Positions 53,474 to 62,596 are shown, counted from the stretch's first letter. The stretch is 64,000 nt of DNA from Jeotgalibacillus sp. R-1-5s-1 (GCF_004405105.1 NZ_SORW01000012.1:1-64000), one strand, 5' to 3'. The notes: generated by a model not told the origin, from the sequence alone. Made by a program: numbers and translations.

Positions 53474-54593
53474 TTATCAAACTGATCCATCCAATGATTA
53501 ATACTACGCCAGACATCACAAAAGCCAGATCATATTGCTGCTCAGATAGTAAAATTCCTGCTGCAAGGGGTCCTGCAATTTGTCCAACCCCGTATAGAGC
53601 GGTCAGACTGCCGATTATTTGCTGTGCATTGTGCGGAAATCGGGTACGTGTTGCTGTCATGGTCAGCATGGTAATGCCCATGAAGGTCCAACCGAAGAAG
53701 AATGCACTGATGATGATCCAGAGAATGTGTTCAAAAAATAAGGGTATCATCACACCTATGATTTGCATCACAAATGCCCATCTCAGCGCAGCCATCTGCC
53801 CTGCTTTTTGCTGGATCATCAGCCAGAACAGGCAGGAAGGAATACAGGCAATCCCGACAACTCCCCATACATAAGGTGTTTCCCAATGAAAAGAGGCTGT
53901 ATTTTGCAAAATGGAAATGATGAAGGTGGCGTAGATGATATAACCGAATCCCTCGCAAAAATAAGCAATATGTAAAGAGGACACTTTCTTGAGGCCTGTT
54001 CTTTGCTTTTCATAAACCTTTGAAACAATGGCCTTATCCTGACTGTCCCTGATAAAAGGCACGATCATCAGAAAAATGAAAAGACAGATGAGTCCTGAAA
54101 CGATCCAGACACTGTCTGAAGCATTCCACACAGAATAGACCGGCACTGTTAATGTTCCGGATAAAAAAATGCCGAATCCGACACCGCCATACAAAAATGC
54201 AGGCATAAATGATGACTGGTTACTCAGCTTCGTCAAAATAAGACTTGAAACAAGCACAAAACCCGCCCCGCTTGATATCCCTGATACAGCTCTCAAAACA
54301 TACCACATTATTAGACCATCTATTACGCCCATCAAAATAGTGGTTAAAATGTTGACACAAACCACTACATAAATCAGATTCATCTTTTTGTTAAGATTTC
54401 TTGCCCATAAAGCTCCTGCAAAATAACCGCCATAATTGATGGTTGCAAGCAGACCTGCCTGTAAACTGCTTAACCCCTCCTGTTCCATATAAGGTAAAAC
54501 AGGCGTGTAGACAAATCGGCCAACCCCCATAATAATGGCCAGAATAACAAAACCGGCTGCTGTCAAATACCATAGATCACGTGTTGTTTTCAT
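53457..54593 (-). CDS. MFS transporter (YbfB/YjiJ-type)
   Basis: 378 residues, twelve hydrophobic segments, YbfB/YjiJ family (GVGRFVYTPVLPYM at the N-terminus and GYFAGALWARN). Substrate unknown. The last residues (RGRSG) and stop lie in palindrome H8. ATG 54593 follows GGGGGTG; a GTG at 54599 is possible. Confidence 0.82.
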   Translation of the reverse strand: MKTTRDLWYLTAAGFVILAIIMGVGRFVYTPVLPYMEQEGLSSLQAGLLATINYGGYFAGALWARNLNKKMNLIYVVVCVNILTTILMGVIDGLIMWYVLRAVSGISSGAGFVLVSSLILTKLSNQSSFMPAFLYGGVGFGIFLSGTLTVPVYSVWNASDSVWIVSGLICLFIFLMIVPFIRDSQDKAIVSKVYEKQRTGLKKVSSLHIAYFCEGFGYIIYATFIISILQNTASFHWETPYVWGVVGIACIPSCLFWLMIQQKAGQMAALRWAFVMQIIGVMIPLFFEHILWIIISAFFFGWTFMGITMLTMTATRTRFPHNAQQIIGSLTALYGVGQIAGPLAAGILLSEQQYDLAFVMSGVVLIIGWISLIRGRSG

Positions 54594-54623
54594 AAGCACC
54601 CCCCAGCCCTATCATAACGCAAT

Positions 54624-54667
54624 GAGACGGAGCGGGTGTTCAAAAAAATGAACACCCGCTCCGTCCC
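54624..54667. repeat. Shortened palindrome H9 (44 bp)
   Basis: GAGACGGAGCGGGTGTTC and GAACACCCGCTCCGTCCC with a short A-run centre. 4 bp after the stop of the 54672 gene. Confidence 0.8.
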
Positions 54668-54671
54668 GCTC

Positions 54672-55178
54672 CTACAAATTTTTCAGCTTTCTCACTGATG
54701 TGTGCAAATTCTGCTGAAGCTTTGTCAGTCTGTCCTTCAATTCTCCCCTTGTTTTCCAGGGCTGGTCCAGCAGTTCATTCAATTCAGCCTCATACACAAG
54801 AAAATCCTCCTGCATAAAAGCAATAAGCTGAGTTTCTGCAGCATTTTGTTCAACGATCATCGCTGACTCCTGGTGAAGCTGTTCCCGTACCCGGACAATT
54901 TCATTTCTCAGATCTTCAAGATGATCCCGGGTAATCGTTGTCTCTTTTTCTGTAATCCATTTTTTCTCAAGCGCTTTCACAATCTGAGCCTTATAATCTG
55001 TATCTGCCTGGTTTTTAACCTCCGTCAGATCTTCTGTAAACTCCTCAATCTCCTCGTTTTCCGTCTTAACAGAAACTTCTTTATTCATACTGAAAACGGA
55101 ATAAGGATACATAAATTGAATAAATAAAAAGCAAATAATGAATAAAGCACCCGCCACTCTCTTTTTTCTTAGTCTCAT
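54672..55178 (-). CDS. Secreted or anchored coiled-coil protein
   Basis: 168 residues. Basic start (RLRKKR), one hydrophobic segment (8-28), then a long charged helical chain with heptad pattern (EEIEEFTEDLTEVKNQADT; DRLTKLQQNLHTSVRKL). Not recognised. Good AGAGGA ribosome site. Single gene. Confidence 0.6.
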   Translation of the reverse strand: MRLRKKRVAGALFIICFLFIQFMYPYSVFSMNKEVSVKTENEEIEEFTEDLTEVKNQADTDYKAQIVKALEKKWITEKETTITRDHLEDLRNEIVRVREQLHQESAMIVEQNAAETQLIAFMQEDFLVYEAELNELLDQPWKTRGELKDRLTKLQQNLHTSVRKLKNL

Positions 55179-55328
55179 AAAAATCCTCTCAGCTGTTTTT
55201 GAGTCAGTTTAACAGCAGGATTCAGGATTCGCTATTAAATGCTGGTTATTTTGAACATAATCCTTCTTTTTAAGCAGACTTCAGAGCTCCTTTACAGGAA
55301 GACCGGCACATATTCACTAACAAAGGAC

Positions 55329-56009
55329 TCATCTTTTATAAGTTCCGCCATGATAGCAAAGGTACGTTGTCGCCGGCAGGCTGAGCAGTTTATTTAATGA
55401 TCGTTCTGCTTCTGCTCTGTCTAAAGTAAATTGGGGATTCGCAATGACTAACCTGTTATCTTCCACTACCGCGGCATCTCCGGTAATAACAAGATTTAAT
55501 TCTTTGTTATATAACGAAGTATGACCAGGCATATGGCCAGGCGTATGGATAATGTCACACCCGGCAAAGGTCTCTCCTTCATTAAAAATGAGGTCAACTT
55601 TAACAGGCTGAACGGCTTTTTGTTGAGCAATAAACCATTCACCAAAGGACTTCTCCTCTTCAGGAAGCTTTTCGAGCATTTCTTCTGCCTGTATCAGCCT
55701 TAATGATTTTCTATCCCCTGAAATATAATCCTTCTCACCTTTACCAGCAGCCACTTTAATATGAGGATACTTAGATATCCATTCTGCAAGTGCCCCCATG
55801 TGATCATCATCATGATGTGTGATGAAAATAGTCGTCAGCTGAATTGCATCGTATCCTTTTTGATTGATTTCCTGCTCCAGCGCCTCCTGCATACCTGCAT
55901 ATCCACAATCGACTAATACCAGTTCGTTCTCCGATTGAATTAGTGATGGATAAACCTTCTGAAGCTGCCCATTAAATTCATATGCTAACGTTAACTGCTC
56001 AATTTTCAT
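55329..56009 (-). CDS. Metallo-beta-lactamase-fold hydrolase
   Basis: 226 residues. Metal motif THHDDDHMGAL (an HxDxDH variant, third position D rather than H), then HTPGHMPGHTSLY, ITGDAAVVED and a C-terminal YLCYHGGTYK. The fold covers lactonases, glyoxalase II and others; substrate unknown. Ribosome site AGGAAG. Single gene. Confidence 0.82.
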   Translation of the reverse strand: MKIEQLTLAYEFNGQLQKVYPSLIQSENELVLVDCGYAGMQEALEQEINQKGYDAIQLTTIFITHHDDDHMGALAEWISKYPHIKVAAGKGEKDYISGDRKSLRLIQAEEMLEKLPEEEKSFGEWFIAQQKAVQPVKVDLIFNEGETFAGCDIIHTPGHMPGHTSLYNKELNLVITGDAAVVEDNRLVIANPQFTLDRAEAERSLNKLLSLPATTYLCYHGGTYKR

Positions 56010-56081
56010 ATCATATCTTCCTCATTTCTCGTCAAAATAAATCGTTCACGGTACAATGATTGAAAAAGGGGTTTACTCTAT

Positions 56082-56588
56082 ATGCAGACGCTCTCAACTG
56101 AAAGGCTGGTCATCAGAAAGCTGACTCCACAGGACGCTCCTTTCATCTTCACGCTGTTAAATGATCCGACATGGATTCAATTCATCGGAGACCGTCAAAT
56201 AAAGTCAGCCGAAGATGCCGTACAATATATCCAGAACGGGCCTGCAGCCATGTATAAGGAATATGGCGTCGGATTATGTCTTGTTTCATTAAAACAAACC
56301 GGAAAGCCTCTCGGTTTATGCGGACTTATCAAACGTGACTATCTGGATGATTTCGATCTTGGCTTTGCATTTACAAAGGAGCATCAGGGTAAGGGCTACG
56401 GCTTTGAAGCCGCTAAAGGTGTGCTGGACTACGCTCAGGATAAACTTCACCTTTCTAAAATCGTTGCTTTCACAACAAAAGATAATTACGGATCAGCGGC
56501 ACTGCTCAAGAAGCTTGGCATGGTTGAATCCGGTACGCTCATCATTCCCGGAGATAAAGAGGAATTAACCCTTTTCACCACTTTATAA
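56082..56588 (+). CDS. GNAT N-acetyltransferase (RimJ/RimL-type)
   Basis: 168 residues. Typical start TERLVIRKLTPQDAPFIFTL, motif A FTKEHQGKGYGFEAAKGVLDYA and the end NYGSAALLKKLGMVESGT. Acts on a protein N-terminus or small amine; substrate unknown. AAGGGG ten bases before the ATG. Single gene. Confidence 0.85.
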   Translation: MQTLSTERLVIRKLTPQDAPFIFTLLNDPTWIQFIGDRQIKSAEDAVQYIQNGPAAMYKEYGVGLCLVSLKQTGKPLGLCGLIKRDYLDDFDLGFAFTKEHQGKGYGFEAAKGVLDYAQDKLHLSKIVAFTTKDNYGSAALLKKLGMVESGTLIIPGDKEELTLFTTL

Positions 56589-56589
56589 A

Positions 56590-56619
56590 AACAGAGCCCT
56601 TAAGGACTCTGTTTTTTTA
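56590..56619. terminator. Bidirectional terminator
   Basis: ACAGAGCCCTTAAGGACTCTGT stem-loop with T-run on the plus strand and A-run before it; serves both converging genes. Confidence 0.9.
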
Positions 56620-57657
56620 TTCGAAGTATTTCCCAATCATCATCCTGTACTGATCATCGGTCAGCTTAAAAGGCGGATAACCGGCATCTTTCAGCAGCTG
56701 TTTTGTATTTTGATTATGAAAAATCACTGTTCTGGAAAGATAGGTGTGAAAGACGCTCATCGGTGCGTTAATCACTTCATCCTTGTCTGACAGCGCATCC
56801 TGGTCACCTGTGATATCAAGGTTCCAAACACCACTCTTCTCCTTGATCCACTCGATGACCTTCTTATTTTCAGGCGCTTCATTGTTAGAAATGTGATAAA
56901 TGTTTCCTTCTTTAGCATGCGTTGCTCCCGCTGTCAGGACATCAACCACGTGATTGACCGGCACGACATTATTCGATGCCCCCGGATCACTGAACAGGCG
57001 AATCGTGTCTGACGCATTCACTCGGCCACGGCGGATTAATTTCTTCAATAGAGCAACTGCTTTTAATAAACCATATAAAGCAAACGTTGTATTTGCTTCC
57101 CCCGTTTCAGAATCGCCTACAATAATAGCCGGACGGAAAATGCTGACCTTCAGTTCGTCTTTCTTGTCCATTACGAGGTGTTCGGCATGATTTTTACTTT
57201 CTTCATAATCATTGACGAATTCACGGTTTTTAGCATGCAATTTTTCATCTGCTTCATTTTCAAGTCCTGCAGTATAGGCAGTGCTGACATGATAGAAACG
57301 CGGAATCGCAAGCTTCTTGGCAACATCAAGCGCATGCCTAGTTCCTTCAACATTAACAAAAAACGTTTTTTCCCGGTCATCCGGATCAAACGACAAATAA
57401 GCTGCTGTATGATAAAGAATATCCACTTTGCTATTCAGTTCACTTACTTCTTCTTCAGACAGCCCGAACATTGGCTGTGTGATATCTCCAAAAACCGGAC
57501 GAATCCGGTCTTTCTTTTCTTTCTCAAGCCCTGTTAAAAAATCACTTAGTTTCTTCTCATTCCGAACAACCGGAAAAAGGTTATGCCCCTTTTCAAGTAA
57601 TGAATGCATTAGCTTTGTGCCTACAAAACCAGTGGCACCTGTGATCATGATGTTCAT
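56617..57657 (-). CDS. NAD(P)-dependent SDR, thioester-reductase-like
   Basis: 346 residues, extended SDR. Cofactor motif ITGATGFVGTKLMHSL, active-site region HVSTAYTAGL with later Y and K (DYEESKNHAE). Most like male-sterility/thioester reductase-domain proteins that reduce acyl groups, but without a carrier partner here. Ribosome site AAAGGAG. Single gene. Confidence 0.8.
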   Translation of the reverse strand: MNIMITGATGFVGTKLMHSLLEKGHNLFPVVRNEKKLSDFLTGLEKEKKDRIRPVFGDITQPMFGLSEEEVSELNSKVDILYHTAAYLSFDPDDREKTFFVNVEGTRHALDVAKKLAIPRFYHVSTAYTAGLENEADEKLHAKNREFVNDYEESKNHAEHLVMDKKDELKVSIFRPAIIVGDSETGEANTTFALYGLLKAVALLKKLIRRGRVNASDTIRLFSDPGASNNVVPVNHVVDVLTAGATHAKEGNIYHISNNEAPENKKVIEWIKEKSGVWNLDITGDQDALSDKDEVINAPMSVFHTYLSRTVIFHNQNTKQLLKDAGYPPFKLTDDQYRMMIGKYFE

Positions 57658-57721
57658 GGCAAACTCCTTTGAAATCTTGTATAAACACAGTATAACAAAA
57701 GGTTGACGGAAGCTCTCCTCA

Positions 57722-57765
57722 AAAAAGAACCGGCTGCTTCAACTTCGAAGGCAAACCGGTTCCTC
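57722..57765 (-). terminator. Terminator after the DUF1349 gene
   Basis: GAACCGG / CCGGTTC stem with a long inner loop, then minus-strand TTTTTTGA. Confidence 0.75.
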
Positions 57766-57769
57766 TCGC

Positions 57770-58405
57770 TTATAAATACGCCTCAGATGGATCATCCGAC
57801 AGCTTCTCAATCTTTAAATAGTCAAATTGAACAAGCTGGTCTTTACCCTGAGGACTGCACGCGTAAAGGCCAGCCTTTAATGCAGCACCTTCCGGCAAAT
57901 CCAAATGAGCAATCCTGATCTGATTCCATGTCTCACCGTCCCAGGAAAAGTCGGCATATGCGTTTAGCCCAATTCGGGATAGCCTGAAATAAAGTTCTAC
58001 TTTTTCAATATCTACAAACTGCGTTGACCAGTCAGAAAAGCCCCTGTTCGTCACGACTGCCCCGAGCTTGCTTTGACCATCAGGGATGTATTCAAGTGAT
58101 GTTTTCAACCAGACATCCTCTGAAAAACGAAGCATTAATCCAGCCTGGTCATATTTTGACTGCGGCACTGCTCTTACCTTAGTTGTCATACGGAAGTTTT
58201 CATTGGTCTCAAAAGCTAAAAAATGTCCGTTATCCGCCTGAAAACCGTAATGAGTCCGCTGCCAATAATCCGTATTTTCATCCGTCTTAAACTCAAGCTG
58301 ACCCTTTTCCTGATCAACCTTCCACTCAGCCGGTTCATTCTCCCATTTCAAATCACAATGAAGCTCTGACCGATCAAACTGCTCATTTAACAAAACTTCT
58401 GCCAT
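57770..58405 (-). CDS. DUF1349 domain protein (lectin-like fold)
   Basis: 211 residues, full-length DUF1349: WENEPAEWKVDQEKGQLEF, DYWQRTHYGFQADNGHFL, AGLMLRFSEDVWLKTSLEY and LKAGLYACSPQGKDQLVQF. Concanavalin-like beta sandwich, perhaps binding or acting on sugars in the cytoplasm (no signal peptide). Function unknown. GGAGG before the ATG. Confidence 0.82.
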   Translation of the reverse strand: MAEVLLNEQFDRSELHCDLKWENEPAEWKVDQEKGQLEFKTDENTDYWQRTHYGFQADNGHFLAFETNENFRMTTKVRAVPQSKYDQAGLMLRFSEDVWLKTSLEYIPDGQSKLGAVVTNRGFSDWSTQFVDIEKVELYFRLSRIGLNAYADFSWDGETWNQIRIAHLDLPEGAALKAGLYACSPQGKDQLVQFDYLKIEKLSDDPSEAYL

Positions 58406-58475
58406 GACGATTCCTCCAACTTTGTTTTATTTTTTTTATTTTAATCAAATGGAGTGTATTTGGCGAGTTTGAAGC

Positions 58476-58527
58476 GGGGACGGAGCGGGCGTTCTTTTTT
58501 CAAAAAAGGAACACCCGCTCCGTCCCC
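58476..58527. repeat. 52-bp palindrome H10
   Basis: Full-length copy, 5 bp after the ykkD stop. Confidence 0.9.
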
Positions 58528-58532
58528 TTTAA

Positions 58533-58847
58533 TCAGGAAACAAGCTTCAATCCAACTGCAGCTGCCAGGATTAAGGCAATAAAAAAGATTCGTTTTACTT
58601 CCTTCGGTTCACCATAAAAAATCATACCAAGTATCGCTCCGCCTGATGCACCGATACCTGTCCAAATCGCATAGGCAGTTCCCATCGGCAATGTCTTCAT
58701 GGCTTCAGCAAGTAAAAGAAAGCTTGCTGCAAATGCGCCTGCAAGATACAGAAAGGCACGGATCGTTTTTTCCTGATTTAATTTGTTCATCATCAGGACA
58801 CCTGTCATTTCAAATAATCCTGCTAATATTAAATAAATCCAAGCCAT
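58533..58847 (-). CDS. ykkD: SMR-family guanidinium exporter subunit
   Basis: 104 residues, four transmembrane helices, with LAGLFEMTGVLMMNKL near the start (glutamate in helix 1) and MGTAYAIWTGIGASGGAILG. Pairs with YkkC; the two form a heterodimeric proton/guanidinium antiporter (Gdx type) regulated by guanidine. The start overlaps the ykkC stop by one base (TAATG). It matches B. subtilis YkkD over its length. Confidence 0.9.
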   Translation of the reverse strand: MAWIYLILAGLFEMTGVLMMNKLNQEKTIRAFLYLAGAFAASFLLLAEAMKTLPMGTAYAIWTGIGASGGAILGMIFYGEPKEVKRIFFIALILAAAVGLKLVS

Positions 58848-59182
58848 TATGCCCTGCTCCCTTCTGATTCATGACCGTCTGAAACTAATTTCAAACCGAT
58901 TACCCCAATTAATAAAACCCCAATCAGCCCTACTTTTAACCATTGGAACGGCTCGTTAAATAGTAAAATATCAACGACCACTGTTCCGGCTGTCCCAAGT
59001 CCGACGAATACTGCATACACCGTACCAACAGGCAGATCCTTACTTGCATTGATCAGTAAATAGAAGCTGATCGCAATAGCTATAAGCGTTCCGCTCCATT
59101 CCCATAAACCCTCTGCATGCTTCAGGCCAATGACCCAGCACACCTCAAAAACCGCAGCAATTAACACTTTAATCCATGTCAC
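58847..59182 (-). CDS. ykkC: SMR-family guanidinium exporter subunit
   Basis: 111 residues, four helices: [20 protein letters not shown] (helix 1 with the key Glu), [22 protein letters not shown] and [18 protein letters not shown]. Close to B. subtilis YkkC. GTG start at 59182 after AAAGGATG. A guanidine-I riboswitch stands upstream and should turn the pair on when guanidine is present. Confidence 0.92.
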   Translation of the reverse strand: MTWIKVLIAAVFEVCWVIGLKHAEGLWEWSGTLIAIAISFYLLINASKDLPVGTVYAVFVGLGTAGTVVVDILLFNEPFQWLKVGLIGVLLIGVIGLKLVSDGHESEGSRA

Positions 59183-59209
59183 TTTCTATTCATCCTTTCT
59201 TATATTCAA

Positions 59210-59340
59210 AATAAAAAAGCCCGGGAGATCCTGTTTGTCAGTGATCTCCCGGGCTTTTGTCCCTCCGTGGCACGAATGCAGCTTACGCTTTCGTGAGCCT
59301 TCTCTCGGACCAGACCAGCGAGCGCTGCGGAACCCTAGAA
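59210..59340 (-). ncRNA. Guanidine-I (ykkC) riboswitch with terminator
   Basis: Minus-strand RNA with the conserved class marks in order: CTAGGGTTCCGC (5' end at 59338), TGGTCCGAGAGA, ACGGAGGGACAAAAGCCCGG. The 3' part forms a terminator, GCCCGGGAGATC paired with GATCTCCCGGGC and a T-run (59212-59258). It shares the GCCCGGGAGA strand with the aptamer, so guanidine binding should prevent termination. It directly precedes ykkC. Confidence 0.93.
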
Positions 59341-59390
59341 AGCATATATATTATTTAGCATTATAACAAATCTCACGGCATTTTCAAGCT

Positions 59391-59442
59391 GGGGACGGAG
59401 CGGGTGTTCTTTTTCGCAAAAAGGAACACCCGCTCCGTCCCC
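59391..59442. repeat. 52-bp palindrome H11
   Basis: Full-length copy, 4 bp after the stop of the 59446 gene. Confidence 0.9.
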
Positions 59443-59445
59443 TGT

Positions 59446-59841
59446 TTATACTATTTCCTTCCTGATCAAAACCCTGTTAATCACCTGCTGCAATACCAAA
59501 ATCATAATCGGAATCCCTATGACATATAATCCAACATTCCAGATGTTCATATGGTGAGTCACGCTTACCTCACCCCATTCAAGTAACAGTCTTCCTACAA
59601 AACCGGTCAAGGTACCTGACAAACTAAGAATAAACACCATGCCACCTTCTTTTTCGGTGTAAATCATACTTAATAACCAAATTACAATACTAAGAACAAG
59701 TATTGTCGTGAAAAGATATAACCAATCGGAAATAGGTACAGGATAAATGGCAAACATACTCATGTTTATGAGCAACAAAAACACGACGATCCGTAACGAC
59801 TTCTTCTTTTGCTGAAACATTTCTCTTTCGGACTCTTTCAC
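59446..59841 (-). CDS. Four-span membrane protein, unknown
   Basis: 131 residues with four hydrophobic segments (about 16-34, 39-59, 68-90, 98-120) after a short charged start (KESEREMFQQKKKS). Not recognised. GTG 59841 is eight bases after GGAGG and decides the start; a frame upstream to 59886 is unsupported. Single gene. Confidence 0.55.
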   Translation of the reverse strand: MKESEREMFQQKKKSLRIVVFLLLINMSMFAIYPVPISDWLYLFTTILVLSIVIWLLSMIYTEKEGGMVFILSLSGTLTGFVGRLLLEWGEVSVTHHMNIWNVGLYVIGIPIMILVLQQVINRVLIRKEIV

Positions 59842-60027
59842 AAAACCAACCTCCAAACTACTTTCTTCCCTCCATAACAATTCCATTATAATCCAAACAG
59901 AACAAACAAATCATCTGACTTTGACATGAACCCTTTTTCTACTGGTTGAATATCTTGTTTGCACGGATATTTTTCTTGAGGCACAAGTGTTTAATCTAAA
60001 CATGTTTATTACATGCAAACAAAAAAG

Positions 60028-60055
60028 TTGCCTTAGGTAAAAAATATGATATATT
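60028..60055 (+). promoter_or_regulatory. zupT promoter with metal-regulator-like palindrome
   Basis: TTGCCT (60028-60033), 16-bp spacer, TATATT (60050-60055). The -35 is part of TTGCCTTAGGTAA (60028-60040), an inverted repeat with one mismatch, like MntR/DtxR-type boxes. Suggests control by a metal sensor. Confidence 0.5.
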
Positions 60056-60091
60056 ATCATTATAATTATTTTAATCTAAAGGAGAATGACC

Positions 60092-60955
60092 ATGGATAAT
60101 GCGATTTTATATGCTTTTCTATTAACGCTTTTTGCCGGATTAGCTACCGGGGTCGGAAGTCTGCTCGCCCTGTTTGCCAAGCGGACCAATACAGCCTTTT
60201 TATCTGTAGCACTCGGATTTTCAGCTGGGGTGATGATTTATGTCTCCTTTGTTGAGATTTTCCCAAAAGCACTGGATGAGCTCGTCGCTGTTCATGGAGA
60301 GCAATCCGGAACACTTTATACAGTCATTGCTTTTTTTGCCGGAATGCTATTGATCGGGCTGATCGATAAGCTCATTCCTACGGCGGGAAATCCACATGAA
60401 AGTAAGTATGTTGAAACGGGGTCTGCGACTGGGAGCGCGGCAGCAGAATCGGCTGTAGCAAACGCGGATGTTCAAAAAACAGGTCTTTCTCACAAAGCAA
60501 CGAACAGACTGAAAAAAATGGGTGTCTTTATGGCGCTCGCCATTGCCATTCACAATTTCCCTGAAGGATTGGCAACCTTTATATCAGCGATGGATGACCC
60601 GGCAATTGGCCTGGCGATTGCGATAGCTGTGGCACTGCACAATATTCCAGAGGGAATCGCGGTATCAGTTCCAATCTATTATGCAACCGGATCTAAAAGG
60701 AAGGCATTCAAGTTGTCGTTCCTGTCAGGTCTTGCAGAGCCTGCCGGCGCACTGATTGGGTTCTTGATCTTAATGCCGTTTTTAAATGATACGATTCTCG
60801 GACTTGTTTTTGCCGCAGTTGGAGGCATCATGGTCTTTATTTCACTCGACGGCCTCCTTCCAGCTGCACGTGAATACGGAAAGGCGCACCACGGAATGTA
60901 CGGAATGGTTGCCGGTATGATTGTGATGGCAACAAGTTTGGTTATGTTAATGTAA
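60092..60955 (+). CDS. zupT: ZIP-family divalent metal transporter
   Basis: 287 residues, about eight helices. Metal-site signatures in helices 4 and 5: HNFPEGLATF and HNIPEGIAVSVP; also LSGLAEPAGALIGF. A His-poor loop (about 105-145) links helices 3 and 4. Imports Zn2+ and possibly Mn2+, Fe2+. ATG 60092 has AAAGGAG seven bases upstream; the earlier ATG 60086 is too close. Confidence 0.9.
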   Translation: MDNAILYAFLLTLFAGLATGVGSLLALFAKRTNTAFLSVALGFSAGVMIYVSFVEIFPKALDELVAVHGEQSGTLYTVIAFFAGMLLIGLIDKLIPTAGNPHESKYVETGSATGSAAAESAVANADVQKTGLSHKATNRLKKMGVFMALAIAIHNFPEGLATFISAMDDPAIGLAIAIAVALHNIPEGIAVSVPIYYATGSKRKAFKLSFLSGLAEPAGALIGFLILMPFLNDTILGLVFAAVGGIMVFISLDGLLPAAREYGKAHHGMYGMVAGMIVMATSLVMLM

Positions 60956-60957
60956 AA

Positions 60958-60996
60958 GAAACGAGCCGGCATTGATTTGCCGGCTCGTTTTAGTTT
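60958..60996. terminator. Bidirectional terminator
   Basis: AAACGAGCCGGCA / TGCCGGCTCGTTT stem with T-run on the plus strand and A-run before it. It serves zupT and the PTS gene from the other side. Confidence 0.9.
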
Positions 60997-61008
60997 AAAG
61001 TACAACTG

Positions 61009-62553
61009 TTATTGCTTTAACAGGCGATTAATTTCGTTTTTATATAAATCTGAACGACCTCCGAAGATTGCCTGAATGTTTTGACCCACTTTTACTACAC
61101 CAGCTGCTCCAAGCGATTTAAGCTGGTCCTCATCGATTTTATCTACCGCTTCTACTTCTACTCTTAACCGTGTAAAGCAGGCATCTACATGTTTCAGGTT
61201 TTCTTCGCCTCCAAGTGCTTCCATAATGGCTGCTGCAGTTTCTTTTGACTGTGAAGACTTGGAACCTTTTTTCTTCTCATTAAAATCTTTTCGTGTATAC
61301 AGTTTATTCTCCTGCCCACCACGACCCGGTGTAGCAAGATCCCACTTTTTGATCGCAAAGGAGAATGAATAGTAGTAAATTACGAAGAAAATCGCACCAG
61401 CAATCAGATTTACCCACCAGTTCTCAGTACCCGGCAGAGCATTTACCAGAATAAAATCAATTAAACCTGAGCCGCCTGCCCATCCGAGGTGTACATCAAG
61501 CATATACATAACTGCAAAGGAGATACCAGCAAGTAAGGCATGAAATAGGAATAGCAGTGGTGCAACGAACAGGAAAGTGAATTCGATTGGTTCGGTGATT
61601 CCTGTTAAAAACGCCGTACCTGCTGCTGCAATCAGCATCCCTTTTACGACAGGCTGATTCTTTTTATCGGCACGACGGTACATCGCAAGGGCTGCGCCAA
61701 GCAGACCGAACATAATGATCGGGAACTTCCCGGCCATGAATCTTCCCGCCGTTACATCGACACCGGCAGCAATCTGAGCAAGGAAAATATACTGATCTCC
61801 TGATACAGTATTTCCTGCCACTTCCGCTGTACCTCCAAGGGAAGTCCAGAGAAATGGCGCGTACCAGATATGGTGCAGACCTGTTGGAATTAATGCACGC
61901 TCAAGAAATCCATACAGACCGATGTATAAAGGATTCGTTACACCATTTGCGATCACATTGGCAATGGCATTGATTCCACCCTGAATAGGTGGCCATACCA
62001 TCATCATGACAAAAGCCAACAGAATTGAAGCAAATACCATAACAATCCCTACTGAACGATCGCCAGCAAAAAAACCAAGTACTTCTGGCGGATCAAACTC
62101 ATGAAATTTACGGTAAACCCAAACAGCAAGCAGGCCTACCACTATTCCGCCAAGAACCCCTGTTTCGAGAGTCGGTATTCCGACAGCCATCCCATATTCT
62201 CCGCTCTCTTCAACCATTTCCGGTGTAATTCCAAGAGCAAAGGATAACGTCTGGTTCATAATTACGTAACCAAGCAAAGCTGCAAGCGCAGCAATTCCCG
62301 ACCCTCCCGTGAGACCGATCGCGACACCAATGGCAAAAATAACAGCCAGGTTGTTAAAGATGCTAATCCCGATCTCAGACATTCCATTCCCTATTGTCTG
62401 GACAGTATCATTCTGCAGAAATGTTAAGGAATCTGCGAGTGGACCCGTTAATGCCGCGCCGAGCCCCAAAAGAATACCGGCAGCTGGCAGAAGCGCAACA
62501 GGAACCATAAGAGATTTTCCGAATTTCTGCAGGCTTCCAAATATGTTTTTCAC
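61009..62553 (-). CDS. malP: PTS transporter EIICB, maltose/alpha-glucoside type
   Basis: 514 residues. EIIC with about ten helices (LMVPVALLPAAGILLGLGAAL; GLHHIWYAPFLW; FLTGITEPIEFTFLFVAP) and a C-terminal EIIB with the phospho-cysteine in DACFTRLRVEV. Imports and phosphorylates an alpha-glucoside; it has no EIIA, which is supplied by the glucose enzyme. GTG 62553 follows GGAGGAG. Downstream of malA on the same strand, as in B. subtilis malA-glvR-malP but without glvR between. Confidence 0.88.
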   Translation of the reverse strand: MKNIFGSLQKFGKSLMVPVALLPAAGILLGLGAALTGPLADSLTFLQNDTVQTIGNGMSEIGISIFNNLAVIFAIGVAIGLTGGSGIAALAALLGYVIMNQTLSFALGITPEMVEESGEYGMAVGIPTLETGVLGGIVVGLLAVWVYRKFHEFDPPEVLGFFAGDRSVGIVMVFASILLAFVMMMVWPPIQGGINAIANVIANGVTNPLYIGLYGFLERALIPTGLHHIWYAPFLWTSLGGTAEVAGNTVSGDQYIFLAQIAAGVDVTAGRFMAGKFPIIMFGLLGAALAMYRRADKKNQPVVKGMLIAAAGTAFLTGITEPIEFTFLFVAPLLFLFHALLAGISFAVMYMLDVHLGWAGGSGLIDFILVNALPGTENWWVNLIAGAIFFVIYYYSFSFAIKKWDLATPGRGGQENKLYTRKDFNEKKKGSKSSQSKETAAAIMEALGGEENLKHVDACFTRLRVEVEAVDKIDEDQLKSLGAAGVVKVGQNIQAIFGGRSDLYKNEINRLLKQ

Positions 62554-62596
62554 TGTTTCTCCTCCTCGTAACCGCTTACTTTTTGTTTTTATAAGG

